Assembly (NCBI GenBank): GCA_025937785.1
Contig: JAICQQ010000053.1
Span: 1 to 41,229, forward strand
Direction: 5' to 3'
Origin: Polyangiaceae bacterium
GTDB taxonomy: Bacteria > Myxococcota_A > Polyangia > Polyangiales > Polyangiaceae
DNA length: 41,229 nucleotides
In this document: one piece after another, positions 8,669 through 16,587 of the stretch
Position numbering within the stretch: position 1 is the first letter of the stretch
Layout of the letters: every line of letters starts with the position of its first letter
Notes under the pieces: model-generated
The model's input: only the letters and a program-made list of their open reading frames with translations
What the model was told of the DNA's origin: nothing
Databases searched by the model: none
Made by a program: the position numbers and the translations under genes

Positions 8669-10011
8669 CCCAGGTCGCGCCCGTCTCCAGCCGCTCGCGA
8701 CGCCCCGCGCGCAGCGTCGTGGCTCCGCACTCCGAGAGCGCGCTGCTTCGCGTCGAGCTCTGGTCGCAAGAGCTCGAAAAGTTGGGGGTCGAGCTGCCAG
8801 CCTTCGTGGTGCACGATTTCGGATTGCTCCTGGCCATCCCGAGCGAACAGCTGGCGCTCGCACCGCCGCCGAGCAGCGTTGACGGGAACGACGAGGACGG
8901 CTACCGCGCGCTCGTGCACGAGTTCTCCCAATCGGAGGCGTGCGCGAACGCCAAGTCGCTCCGACCGGACGACTCGATGGTGGTGGCCCTGCTGGCGCGG
9001 CTGCTCGGCCGCCCCGCGCGCGAGTGCGCGCCTCATCGGTACCACCCCGAACGCTTCGCGAGCGAAGTCATCGGGCAACTGACGAAGCAGCGCCTGCTGC
9101 TGCTCACGCTCGCCGATTCGCTCGACATGGATGCCCTGAGGCTGGTGGGCATGCTCGGCGGCGACCTGGCGACCGGCACCCTCGGTCTCGTCGATCTGAT
9201 CGCCTCCCTCGGCTCCCCCGAGACCAACGCCATGGTGCAGTTCTCGCTTCAGATTTTGCCGGGGGTGCTCGAAGCGAAGCGCAAGTCTGCGGCGAGCGCC
9301 CACGCCGCCTTCGGCTATGCAGGGCTGACACGCCGCGGCAGCGTCGACTCGCTGGTGCTCACCGAGCTCGCCTGGGACGAAGCCGAGCTGACGCGACGCC
9401 TGCTCGAGAACGAGGTGCTGTACTACTCGCGCGAGCAGGGTCAGCAAGAGACGCGGCGCCTGCACCACCTCTTGATCGACGCCTCGGCTTCGATGCGCGG
9501 CCAGCGCGCCACGTTCGCGCGCGGCATCGCGCTGGCCACTGCGAAGAAGCTGCTGCTCGCTGGCGACGACGTGACGCTCCGCTTCTTCGACTCCCGGTTG
9601 TACGAGGCCCACCGCTGCCAAGGGGGCAAAATACCGGTGTCGCACCTGCTGTCGTTCCGTGGCGAGCGCGGCCGCAATCCGCGGCGAGTCTTTCACGATC
9701 TCGCCAATCACCTCGAGGTGGTCGCACGTGGTGACGGGCGCGAGCAGGTGATCCAGGTGTTCACCCACGCGGGGCTTTACATCCCGCGAGCCCACGTCGA
9801 AAGGCTCCGGCGCCTGGCCTCGCTGCTCGGGGTGTTTCTACTGCCGTCGCGCGGAAAGCTCGAGCTCGGCTACATCGACCTGCTCCATCACCACTGGATC
9901 GTGGATGAGTCGGCGCTGCGGGGCGGCCAAGAGCAAGCCGATGCTGCCGAGCGCATCCTGAGCGAAGTGAACGAAGCCGCCACCGCGAGCCAACGAGAGC
10001 CACGACGATGA
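8665..10011 (+). CDS. cytoplasmic VWA-domain protein, second gene of zf-PARP operon
   Basis: 448 residues from a GTG start that overlaps the previous stop (GTGA). No signal peptide is visible. Residues 1-260 are mostly helical with no family I recognise. A VWA domain follows, with the motif DASAS at residues 272-276 (HLLIDASASMRGQ) and a typical continuation of strands and helices. VWA domains bind protein ligands through a metal ion and often pair with MoxR-type ATPases, but none is encoded nearby. Its stop overlaps the next start by 4 bases (ATGA). The position between a zinc finger gene and a TPR/HEAT gene suggests the three products form a complex. Confidence 0.75.
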   Translation: MTQVAPVSSRSRRPARSVVAPHSESALLRVELWSQELEKLGVELPAFVVHDFGLLLAIPSEQLALAPPPSSVDGNDEDGYRALVHEFSQSEACANAKSLRPDDSMVVALLARLLGRPARECAPHRYHPERFASEVIGQLTKQRLLLLTLADSLDMDALRLVGMLGGDLATGTLGLVDLIASLGSPETNAMVQFSLQILPGVLEAKRKSAASAHAAFGYAGLTRRGSVDSLVLTELAWDEAELTRRLLENEVLYYSREQGQQETRRLHHLLIDASASMRGQRATFARGIALATAKKLLLAGDDVTLRFFDSRLYEAHRCQGGKIPVSHLLSFRGERGRNPRRVFHDLANHLEVVARGDGREQVIQVFTHAGLYIPRAHVERLRRLASLLGVFLLPSRGKLELGYIDLLHHHWIVDESALRGGQEQADAAERILSEVNEAATASQREPRR

Positions 10012-11876
10012 TCGAGTGGTACGACGGCTTCAACACCTTCATCGACCTCGAAGAACACCTGAGCCGGGCGCGGCGCCTGCAGAAGCAACGCGACCCGAGC
10101 GCGGCGACCTGGGAGCTCATCAAGGGGCTGCACAACGTACACAGCGACGAAAGTTCGTGGCAGCGCGGCGCCCACGCCTTGTACGAGCTCTTCCTGGAGC
10201 AACGGCTGCCCCGCGAGGCGCTCACTGTCGCCTGGTACCTGAACGACGTGGATGCCATGAACGCGCTGCTCGATCATGTCGGCTTCGAAGACCGAGCGCG
10301 CACCTGGAGCGGGCAAGCCAACCTGGGCCTGATCCTGGCCGCCGACGAGCGCAAGCACCACGGTCGCGCCGCCGCCGCCTTCGAGTCTGCCGGCATGTTG
10401 GTGCACGCCGCCGTGAGCTACGAGAGCGCTCAACGAATGCACGAGGCGCGGGCGCTCTGGTCGCGCTTGGCGCACCGGCTCGAGACGGAGGTGGATGACG
10501 CCTACGCGGCCGGACTGTGCTCGTTCAACTTGGCCCGCACCGCCCAGACGCAAGGTGAAGCCGAGGCGGCGTTCGACGCCACCGTCAGCGCGGTGCACCA
10601 CCTGGAGGAAGCTGCGGATCACTTCGAGTCGATCGGGCAGCGCGAACGGGCCTTCGATTGCTACCATGTGCTGATCGCCGTGGGCGGTTTGACTCGTACC
10701 TTCGAGCACGTGCTCGAGGGCAGCGTCAATGCGATCCGCATCTTGCGCGAAGACAACCTGAAGCACCACGCGCTCCGGCTCTACCAGCAGACCCTCGACC
10801 AGGCCGAAGCGGCCGCAGAATATGCTGCAGCCGCCACGCTAGCGCGAGAAATGACCGAGTACGCCCGAGCGCAAGGCCTCACCGCCGTAGCCGACCATGC
10901 CCTGTCGCGGCAAGCGCGCGCCTGGGCGAAGTTGGCAGCGCACCATTCGGAGCAGCGCGCCCCCACGGAGCTGATCCACGCGGCGCTCCACGCCAGCCTG
11001 CTCGCGCACGCCGAGCTGGGTCAGTACGCGAGCGTCGCCCACCAGTACGCGCGACTCGCGGAAACGTCGACCAACCCCAGAAAGCAGCAGATCTACCGGC
11101 GCGCCCACGAGCGCACCGCCGGCGCCAAAGACGTACCTGCTCCCCCCGCGGATCCGTACCTGGGGCAGCACCACCCACCTCCGGAAGTGTGGTTCGACGA
11201 CCTGATCGAATGGGAAGCAGCAGGCTCCGCGAGCGCCCGCTGCGCCAGCATCATCCTCGATCCCGCGGGGGTGGACGACCGCACCACGCGACGTTCCGCG
11301 GTGCTGGGCAGGCTTGCAGCATTGGCCGCGGAGACCACGCCCCGCGAAGCCACCTATGCGCTCGAGGTGCTCGCGAACCACCTGGCTCCGATCGGGCTCT
11401 ACGCCGTGCTGCCCGCACTGGAAAAACTCTACGAACACGCGGAGCCGGGCGTGCGTGTGGCCGCGGTACGCGCGCTCGGACGCCACAGCTACAAGCGCTC
11501 CTTCGTCACCCTCGAGCGCGCCGTGCTCGATGCCGACGGCGCCGTGCAGCAGGCCGCCGTCGAAGAGATCCGGCGCCAGCGCTTCGAGCATGCCTTCGAC
11601 CCGCTCGCCCGCATTTACCGGCAATCGGAGCACCAGCCCGCCCGCCTCGCGGCGCTGCACGCGCTCGGACAAATCGACCTGCGCGAGGCCCACGAGCTTT
11701 TGTTCGGCGCGCTCGAACACGGCACGCTCGAAGAATCCACGGCAGCCACCCAGGCCCTCGCGGCCACCCGCAGCCGCCGTTTCTTGGAGACCGCGCGCGG
11801 CGCCCTGAAGTCCGCTTCACCCGAACTGCAGGAAGCCCTCAGGAACGTCGCGCGCCAACGCGGCGACGTATTATGA
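10008..11876 (+). CDS. TPR/HEAT-repeat scaffold protein, third gene of zf-PARP operon
   Basis: 622 residues, almost all helical. Residues 1 to about 375 look like degenerate TPR helical hairpins, rich in Ala, Leu and Tyr with motifs such as AAFESAGMLVHAAVSYESAQRMHEARALW. From about 440 onward are HEAT-like repeats (for example GVRVAAVRALGRHSYKRSFVTLERAV). Such repeats are protein-interaction scaffolds. The ATG at 10008 overlaps the VWA stop (ATGA), implying coupled synthesis. A minisatellite begins exactly at its stop codon. I recognise no enzyme domain. Confidence 0.75.
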   Translation: MIEWYDGFNTFIDLEEHLSRARRLQKQRDPSAATWELIKGLHNVHSDESSWQRGAHALYELFLEQRLPREALTVAWYLNDVDAMNALLDHVGFEDRARTWSGQANLGLILAADERKHHGRAAAAFESAGMLVHAAVSYESAQRMHEARALWSRLAHRLETEVDDAYAAGLCSFNLARTAQTQGEAEAAFDATVSAVHHLEEAADHFESIGQRERAFDCYHVLIAVGGLTRTFEHVLEGSVNAIRILREDNLKHHALRLYQQTLDQAEAAAEYAAAATLAREMTEYARAQGLTAVADHALSRQARAWAKLAAHHSEQRAPTELIHAALHASLLAHAELGQYASVAHQYARLAETSTNPRKQQIYRRAHERTAGAKDVPAPPADPYLGQHHPPPEVWFDDLIEWEAAGSASARCASIILDPAGVDDRTTRRSAVLGRLAALAAETTPREATYALEVLANHLAPIGLYAVLPALEKLYEHAEPGVRVAAVRALGRHSYKRSFVTLERAVLDADGAVQQAAVEEIRRQRFEHAFDPLARIYRQSEHQPARLAALHALGQIDLREAHELLFGALEHGTLEESTAATQALAATRSRRFLETARGALKSASPELQEALRNVARQRGDVL

Positions 11877-11998
11877 AGCGGGCGTTGTGAAGCGGCGTTG
11901 TGAAGCGGGCGTTTGTGAAGCGGGCGTTGTGAAGCGGGCGTTGTGAAGCGGGCGGGCGGGCCGCGGGCGTTGTGAAGCGGGCGGGCGGGCCGCGGGGT
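11874..11998. repeat. 14-bp minisatellite seeded at a stop codon
   Basis: Seven imperfect copies of TGAAGCGGGCGTTG, the last two lengthened by a GGCGGGCCGCGGG insert. The first copy contains the TGA stop of the TPR/HEAT gene, so the array extends directly from the end of that gene. No gene lies in the array. Confidence 0.85.
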
Positions 11999-12025
11999 GC
12001 TGGCCTCACGAGCGGCGCGACCCGC

Positions 12026-12053
12026 TTGACACCCTCGCTGGGGTGCTTAAACA
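12026..12053 (+). promoter_or_regulatory. possible promoter for an orphan transcript
   Basis: A perfect -35 hexamer TTGACA (12026-12031) is followed after 16 bases by TAAACA (12048-12053), a weak -10. It points toward the strong terminator at 12304, with no convincing gene between. Confidence 0.3.
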
Positions 12054-12059
12054 AAAAGG

Positions 12060-12346
12060 GTACGACAAACAGCTTCCCCGCCCAGGCGCTGTGTCTGTTG
12101 CCTGGCATCCCGCACCCTCCGCACGCGGGGCCCGCTCCTCCCAAGCGCCAAGCGACCACCGGTTGCCTGCGGCGGGACTGCTTTTCGTACCTCGAGTGTT
12201 GTCCAACCAAAAGTAAGGAAACCGCAGAACGAGACAGCGAACGAGACATCCACCTGATAGCAATCCCTATTCCCAATCCGCATACGCTTCACGCGTAGTT
12301 CCAGACGCGGCCCGCTCACTCCCAAGCGGGCCGCGTCGCCTATTTT
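12060..12346 (+). other. candidate non-coding transcript between promoter-like site and terminator
   Basis: About 280 bases of non-repetitive, less GC-rich sequence sit between two minisatellite blocks and end in a strong intrinsic terminator. The open frames across it (plus strand 11972-12298 and frames on the minus strand) begin inside repeats and show no recognisable domain. A small RNA is one explanation; a degraded gene is another. I could not match it to 6S RNA, SRP RNA or RNase P RNA. Confidence 0.25.
12304..12346 (+). terminator. strong intrinsic terminator
   Basis: GACGCGGCCCGCT and AGCGGGCCGCGTC make a perfect 13-bp stem with an 8-base loop, followed by GCCTATTTT. It faces the plus strand and terminates whatever reads through 12050-12300. 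Confidence 0.7.
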
Positions 12347-12438
12347 GTAGCCCACCTGTTTTGTAGCCCACCTGTTTTGTAGCCCACCTGTTTGTGGCCC
12401 ACCTGTTTGTGGCCCACCTGTTTGTGGCCCACCTGTTT
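12343..12438. repeat. 16/15-bp tandem repeat
   Basis: Three copies of TTTTGTAGCCCACCTG (16 bp) are followed by three copies of TTTGTGGCCCACCTG (15 bp). The first unit overlaps the U-tract of the terminator at 12304. Confidence 0.9.
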
Positions 12439-12465
12439 GCCAGGCCGAGCCGCTACTGGCGCGCG

Positions 12466-12578
12466 CCCAGGCACAGCGCGCCAGGCACAGCGCGCCCACG
12501 CACAACGCGCCCACGCACAACGCGCCCACGCACAGCGCGCCCAGGCACAACGCGCCCACGCACAGCGCGCCCAGGCAC
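12466..12578. repeat. 15-bp tandem repeat
   Basis: About seven and a half copies of CCCA(C/G)GCACA(A/G)CGCG run up to the A-tract of the minus-strand terminator. The minus-strand translation is a monotonous five-residue repeat; I regard this as a minisatellite, not a protein. Confidence 0.88.
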
Positions 12579-12621
12579 AAAAAAGGCGATGCCGATCCAA
12601 CCTCGGACCGGCGTCGCCTTT
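12579..12621 (-). terminator. intrinsic terminator of the Hsp20 operon
   Basis: On the minus strand a 13-bp stem with one G-T pair (12609-12621 with 12582-12594, 14-base loop) ends in six U residues (A-tract 12579-12584 on the plus strand). It lies about 105 bases after the second hsp20 stop. Confidence 0.75.
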
Positions 12622-12725
12622 CGTCGGCCTACTTCATGCACCTTGCGCGCGAGCTGGCGCTCCAGATCCGCTGAGCGCGGCGGCGTGCCGCGCATCCGGC
12701 GGTGAAAGGTCGCGCGGCCGTCGCG

Positions 12726-13130
12726 CTAACCCTTCACCTGAATCTTGCGCGGTTGCGCCTTGGCTACCTTCGGCAGCTCGAGGTGCAGCACGCCGTCCTC
12801 GAGCCGCGCTTCGATCTTCGACTGGTCGACAGTCTGCGACAGCGTGAACTTGCGCTGGAAGGTCGCCGGCCGATACTCACGCAGCACTACTTCTTCGTGG
12901 GCCCCCTGAGCGGATTCCACACGCCCGGTGATGGTCAGCACCCCTTCGTTGAGGTCGATTTCGAGGCGGTCTGGCGCAACGCCGGGCATGTCCGCGAGCA
13001 GCGTGATCGATTGCGTGTTCTCGAAAATGTCCACGGCAGGGGCCACCAGCACGCCCGAATGCGTCGCTTCCGGGGTCGCTGTGGCAGAAACGTTGTGGGG
13101 TTCGTGCGCTTGCGAGGTCGATTCCGACAT
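12726..13130 (-). CDS. Hsp20/alpha-crystallin small heat shock protein
   Basis: 134 residues with a complete alpha-crystallin domain: VDIFENTQSITLLADMPGV opens it, GVLTITGRVE lies in the middle, and the signature FxRxFxL (FQRKFTLSQTVD) plus DGVLHLELPK close it. The protein ends right after a short basic tail without a clear I-x-I motif (it ends KIQVKG). Small heat shock proteins hold unfolding proteins in oligomers without ATP. The ATG has a strong AAGGAGG site 5 bases upstream. It is the second gene of a two-gene operon, 25 bases after the other hsp20. Confidence 0.93.
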   Translation of the reverse strand: MSESTSQAHEPHNVSATATPEATHSGVLVAPAVDIFENTQSITLLADMPGVAPDRLEIDLNEGVLTITGRVESAQGAHEEVVLREYRPATFQRKFTLSQTVDQSKIEARLEDGVLHLELPKVAKAQPRKIQVKG

Positions 13131-13155
13131 GGATTCCTCCTTTTTACTAGTTTTA

Positions 13156-13626
13156 CTAGGCGGTCTTCACCGAGATCTGACGCGGCTTCACGCGTTCGGG
13201 TTTGGGCAACGTCACCGTCAGCACACCGTGAACGAAGCGCGCGTCGACGCGCTCGCCGTCGAAGTCACCGGGTAACGTCACGCTGCGGTTGAACTCACCG
13301 TCAGCGCGTTCCTTGCGGTGGTAGCTCACCCCCGCCTGCTCCGGCGCGACGCGCTTACCCGCGATACTCAGCGTGCGCTCCATGGCAGTGACTTCCAATT
13401 GATCGGACTTCACCCCCGGCAACTCGGCGCGAAGGTAGAAATTGTCCCGGTCCTGCGTCACGTTGATGGCGGGAAATACCCCCGTGGCCGAGGCCTCGTA
13501 GCCTCCCGGGTAGCTGTCGAGAAATCGGAACATTTCCCCGCGGATCCGTTCGAAATCTTGGAAAGGGTTCGAGGGGAATGGGTTGGACCACCGCGGCTCG
13601 GCGCGGCCTACACGTCGCACGATCAT
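13156..13626 (-). CDS. Hsp20/alpha-crystallin small heat shock protein
   Basis: 156 residues from the ATG at 13626 (MIVRRVG), chosen because AAGGAGG lies 8 bases upstream; an in-frame ATG 33 bases earlier lacks a site. It has a longer N-terminal arm (NPFPSNPFQDFERIRGEMFRFLD) than its neighbour. Then come PAINVTQDRDNFYLRAELPGV and the signature GEFNRSVTLPGDFDGERVDARFVHGVLTVTLPK, ending in a KPRQISVKTA tail. The two products probably co-assemble or act in turn under heat stress. I see no CIRCE element upstream. Confidence 0.93.
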   Translation of the reverse strand: MIVRRVGRAEPRWSNPFPSNPFQDFERIRGEMFRFLDSYPGGYEASATGVFPAINVTQDRDNFYLRAELPGVKSDQLEVTAMERTLSIAGKRVAPEQAGVSYHRKERADGEFNRSVTLPGDFDGERVDARFVHGVLTVTLPKPERVKPRQISVKTA

Positions 13627-13813
13627 GGTTACGCCCTCCTTGTTGGCGTCGCTTTTCATTCGCGTTGAACCCGGCCCCAGACGCTCAGGGCGCCGGCCCG
13701 CCGGAGCGAATTCGGGGGCAAAGTAAGCAGCCCGTTGCGGTCGTCAAGACGTGCCCGAGCGGGACGGGGGCCGCCGGGGGAATAATCCAGCGCCCCGCCG
13801 CGTATCCTGCGAG

Positions 13814-14848
13814 GTGCGCGGATTTTTCGTCCCACCCGAAGCGCGGGATCAGGGCGCGGGGGCTGCGAGCGCTGCGACGGCTGCCGGGGCTGCAACAGCT
13901 GCCGGGGCCGCAACAGCTGCCGGGGCCGCAACAGCTGCTAGGGCTGCAACAGCTGCCGGGGCCGCAACAGCTGCCGGGGCTGCAACAGCTGCCGGGGCCG
14001 CAACAGCTACCGGGGCTGCAACAGCTACGGCTCCCGCTGGGAGCGAGCCCGCGGTGTGCACCCCCGAGCGGCTCACTCTGGTGAGCCTGCTGCTGGTCAC
14101 GGTACCGGTGACGGCGGGTCTGTCGTTCTTGTTCGCGCCGGTCGTGCTACCCACCACCGCGCTGGTGGCCTACGCGTTCTGGCACCTGGGGCGCCCGATC
14201 ACTCAGCTAGGCCCCATGATCGTGTACTGCTTCGCCGGAGGCGCGCTGGCAGGTGTCGTCAACGCCTGGCTCACCCTGCTGCTCTGGGGGCTGTTCGGCG
14301 CGAAGTGGCTCTTCGGAGACATCAGCGCTGGTGCTTCGAGCGTGGCGACGCTGCTCGGCGCTGGCGTGGGCCTCGCATACGGCACCGCCTACCTGCTGCC
14401 GATGCTGATCCAGATCTCGACGCGCTCACTCAGGCGCACCGAAGCCATCGATCGCTGCCTCGCGGGCTTCGGCCTCTGGGGCTTGCTCGTGCTGCTGGTC
14501 GGGATCCGCTTCGCGCAGGCATACCTCGGCGACGTGGACGAACCGGTGTTCGTCGTGGCCCTGGCCAGCGCCGGAGTGCATGCGTCGATGTTCGTCGCCG
14601 GCATCCTACGCTGGGCGCGCCGGCGATCGTGGCTGAGTCGCGTCGAGAAAGGCAAGGTGCCCGGCTGGCTGGTGTGCGAGCAGCAGCGGTTTCATGCTGC
14701 TCAGCTCGAAGGGCTGGAGGTCTTCTGCAAGCCCCTGCTCGAGCGCACGCGCCAGAACCACCTCAGGGTCCTCGCCCGCGGCCAGGCGACCGCGACCAGC
14801 GAAGCGTACCGCAAGCTACCGATCGCACCGAAGTACCTGATCGTGTGA
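13814..14848 (+). CDS. Ala-repeat membrane protein, paralogue A
   Basis: About 344 residues from the GTG at 13814; a GTG at 13751 is possible and neither has a good ribosome-binding site. I preferred 13814 because similarity to the next gene begins there (VRxFxxPPEAR). An N-terminal low-complexity stretch of six-residue GAATAA repeats is followed by about six hydrophobic segments (for example LTLVSLLLVTVPVTAGLSFLF). A conserved block QISTRSLRRTEAIDRCL and a C-terminal KGKVPGWLVCEQQ...AQLEGLEVFCKPL segment follow. Paralogue B starts 19 bases downstream. Function unknown; no transporter motif recognised. Confidence 0.7.
   Translation: MRGFFVPPEARDQGAGAASAATAAGAATAAGAATAAGAATAARAATAAGAATAAGAATAAGAATATGAATATAPAGSEPAVCTPERLTLVSLLLVTVPVTAGLSFLFAPVVLPTTALVAYAFWHLGRPITQLGPMIVYCFAGGALAGVVNAWLTLLLWGLFGAKWLFGDISAGASSVATLLGAGVGLAYGTAYLLPMLIQISTRSLRRTEAIDRCLAGFGLWGLLVLLVGIRFAQAYLGDVDEPVFVVALASAGVHASMFVAGILRWARRRSWLSRVEKGKVPGWLVCEQQRFHAAQLEGLEVFCKPLLERTRQNHLRVLARGQATATSEAYRKLPIAPKYLIV
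13868..14030 (+). repeat. 18-bp in-frame repeat encoding GAATAA
   Basis: About nine tandem 18-bp units of the type GGGGCYGCAACAGCTGCC, alternating GCT/GCC in one codon, lie inside the coding sequence. The unit is a multiple of three, so copy number can change without a frameshift. Confidence 0.9.
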
Positions 14849-14867
14849 CTGCCGAGGCGACCGAGAA

Positions 14868-15881
14868 ATGCTCGACGTGCGCCAGTTCCTGCTCCCGCCC
14901 GAAGCGCGCGCAGCGGCAGCAGCAGCGGCCGATACCAGGGCCGCCGCCGCGCCGTCGCCCGTGGCCGTCGAACCATCGGCGCATCACCGCCAAAGGCTCA
15001 GCCTGCAGAGTCTACTGCTCGCCACGCTGCCCGTAACGGCGGGGATGTCATTCGTCTTCAATCCGGTCCTCATCCCGACAACAGCGCTGATCGCTTACTC
15101 GTTCTGGAGCATCGGGCGCCGCATCACGCGGCTCGGCACCATGCTCGTATACTGCGTCGTCGCTGGCGTTCTCGCCGGCACGCTCAACACTTGGCTCAAC
15201 CTCTCATTGTGGCGACTGATGGATGGGACGGAGCGTTTGCGCTTCAACCGTTTGCCGCGCTTCGACCACGACATCGTCAGCCAGGCAACTACGCTCGGCG
15301 CCCTGGTGGGCCTCACCTACGGCGTCGCCCATCTACTCCCGCTGCTGCACCAGATCTCGACGCGCTCACTCCGGCGCACCGAAGCCATCGATCGCTGCCT
15401 CCTCAGTTACGGTTGTTGGGGCATGCTGGCGATGCTGATGTGGCTTTCCAGCATCTATGCGTATGCAGGGCTTACTGGCACGCTGTTGGACGCGGCGTCG
15501 GCCAGGGCGGTCACCAGCCTCAGCGCCCACGCTTCGGTCTTCGCCGTCGGCGTCTTGCGCTGCGCGCGCCGGCGGGCGTGGCTCAGTCGCGTCGAACGCG
15601 GCAAAGTGCCCGGCTGGCTCATCTGCGAACAGCGACAGTTGCCCAGCGCCCAACTCGAAGGGCTCGAGGTCTTCGGCAAACCGCTGTTCGGGCGCGCTCC
15701 CTCCGCGGGGTTCCGGGTGCTCGCTCGCGGCACGACGCGCGACACGACTCGCGGCACGACTCGCGGCACGACTCGCGGCACGACTCGCGGCACGACTCGC
15801 GGCACGACTCGCGGCACGACGAACACAACGGGCGACGCGTACCGCGCCCAGCCCGTCGCCCCTATGTATCGGATCGTCTGA
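14868..15881 (+). CDS. membrane protein, paralogue B with C-terminal TTRG repeats
   Basis: 337 residues, clearly homologous to the preceding protein over its whole membrane region (LPVTAGMSFVFNPVLIPTTALIAYSFW; QISTRSLRRTEAIDRCL identical in both; RGKVPGWLICEQRQ). Its low-complexity insert lies near the C-terminus (TTRG repeats) rather than at the N-terminus. About six membrane segments are predicted from hydrophobicity. Both proteins end in P(I/V)AP(K/M)Y(L/R)IV. The 3' end overlaps the convergent DUF1415 gene by 20 bases. The pair arose by tandem duplication; function unknown. Confidence 0.75.
   Translation: MLDVRQFLLPPEARAAAAAAADTRAAAAPSPVAVEPSAHHRQRLSLQSLLLATLPVTAGMSFVFNPVLIPTTALIAYSFWSIGRRITRLGTMLVYCVVAGVLAGTLNTWLNLSLWRLMDGTERLRFNRLPRFDHDIVSQATTLGALVGLTYGVAHLLPLLHQISTRSLRRTEAIDRCLLSYGCWGMLAMLMWLSSIYAYAGLTGTLLDAASARAVTSLSAHASVFAVGVLRCARRRAWLSRVERGKVPGWLICEQRQLPSAQLEGLEVFGKPLFGRAPSAGFRVLARGTTRDTTRGTTRGTTRGTTRGTTRGTTRGTTNTTGDAYRAQPVAPMYRIV
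15731..15822 (+). repeat. 12-bp in-frame repeat encoding TTRG
   Basis: Roughly seven copies of CACGACTCGCGG, almost perfect, within the 3' part of paralogue B. They encode Thr-Thr-Arg-Gly. Confidence 0.92.
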
Positions 15882-16587
15882 CCGAAGCACCCTCGAGCAC
15901 CGCTCGATACCCGGCCTGCGTATCCTCGGAGAGACGCGCCAAGCGCTGTGCGAGTGCGTCGATGCCCAAGCGCTCCGCCGTCGTCTGGTTCGCGCGCGCG
16001 ATTTCGTCGTAAAGATCGCGCTTCGGTGTCGCCTCGAGCACCCGGCTCAGGTTCGCGAGATCCACGAAGCTCGTGCCACCCTTGCGCCCGCGATAGATGT
16101 TGTCCAGCGTTTCGAGCCGCACCCACTGCAGCGTCGGATCGGGTGCGTGGCGGAACAAAGAAATCATACCCGTCGGCGTGTCGCGACGATACCCGAGCCC
16201 CGGGTGCAGCGCGGCGCTCGCGAACACCGGTCGCTCTCGGCGTCGATTCAGTGCTTCCGTCACGTCATTGACGAAGCGAGCGAAGATTTGTGCCTCCACC
16301 TCGACCAGCGGAAAGATCACCTGCACCACCTCCAGCGCGCTCGAAGCCGCCTCGTCGAAGATACGTCCGATCGGCTCCGAGTCATGCGTATGTGCGAAGT
16401 GAACGGAGCGCGATGTCGCGCCCCGTTCACGCCCCACCCTCGCGTAAGGGCACAAGTTCTCTCGCTCCAATACATCGATCACGTAGCGATCGTTGGCCTC
16501 GAGCGCCAGCGCCTGGATGCGCTCCCGCTCAACGAGCGACAGACGCTCGCGCAGCACGAAAGGCAGGGCGATCAGGGGATCGGGCAT
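15862..16587 (-). CDS. DUF1415-like protein
   Basis: 241 residues. The ENLCPYA motif and the segment HPGLGYRRDTPTG followed by HAPDPTLQWVRLETLDNIY resemble DUF1415 proteins, which carry NLCPFA and a late HP-containing motif. The function of that family is not known. The chain is somewhat longer than the usual family length because of a C-terminal helical extension. The ATG at 16587 overlaps the stop of the upstream epimerase by one base (TGATG), so the two are translationally coupled. The 3' end overlaps the convergent membrane gene. Confidence 0.6.
   Translation of the reverse strand: MPDPLIALPFVLRERLSLVERERIQALALEANDRYVIDVLERENLCPYARVGRERGATSRSVHFAHTHDSEPIGRIFDEAASSALEVVQVIFPLVEVEAQIFARFVNDVTEALNRRRERPVFASAALHPGLGYRRDTPTGMISLFRHAPDPTLQWVRLETLDNIYRGRKGGTSFVDLANLSRVLEATPKRDLYDEIARANQTTAERLGIDALAQRLARLSEDTQAGYRAVLEGASVRRSDT

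Noticed and set aside
10839..11720. Minus-strand frame opposite the TPR/HEAT gene
   Set aside because: Shadow frame without start signal or recognisable domain.
12047..12580. Minus-strand frame with five-residue repeats (LCVGA, QTGGP types)
   Set aside because: It only translates two minisatellites, one of which changes period from 15 to 16 bases; no start signal or domain.
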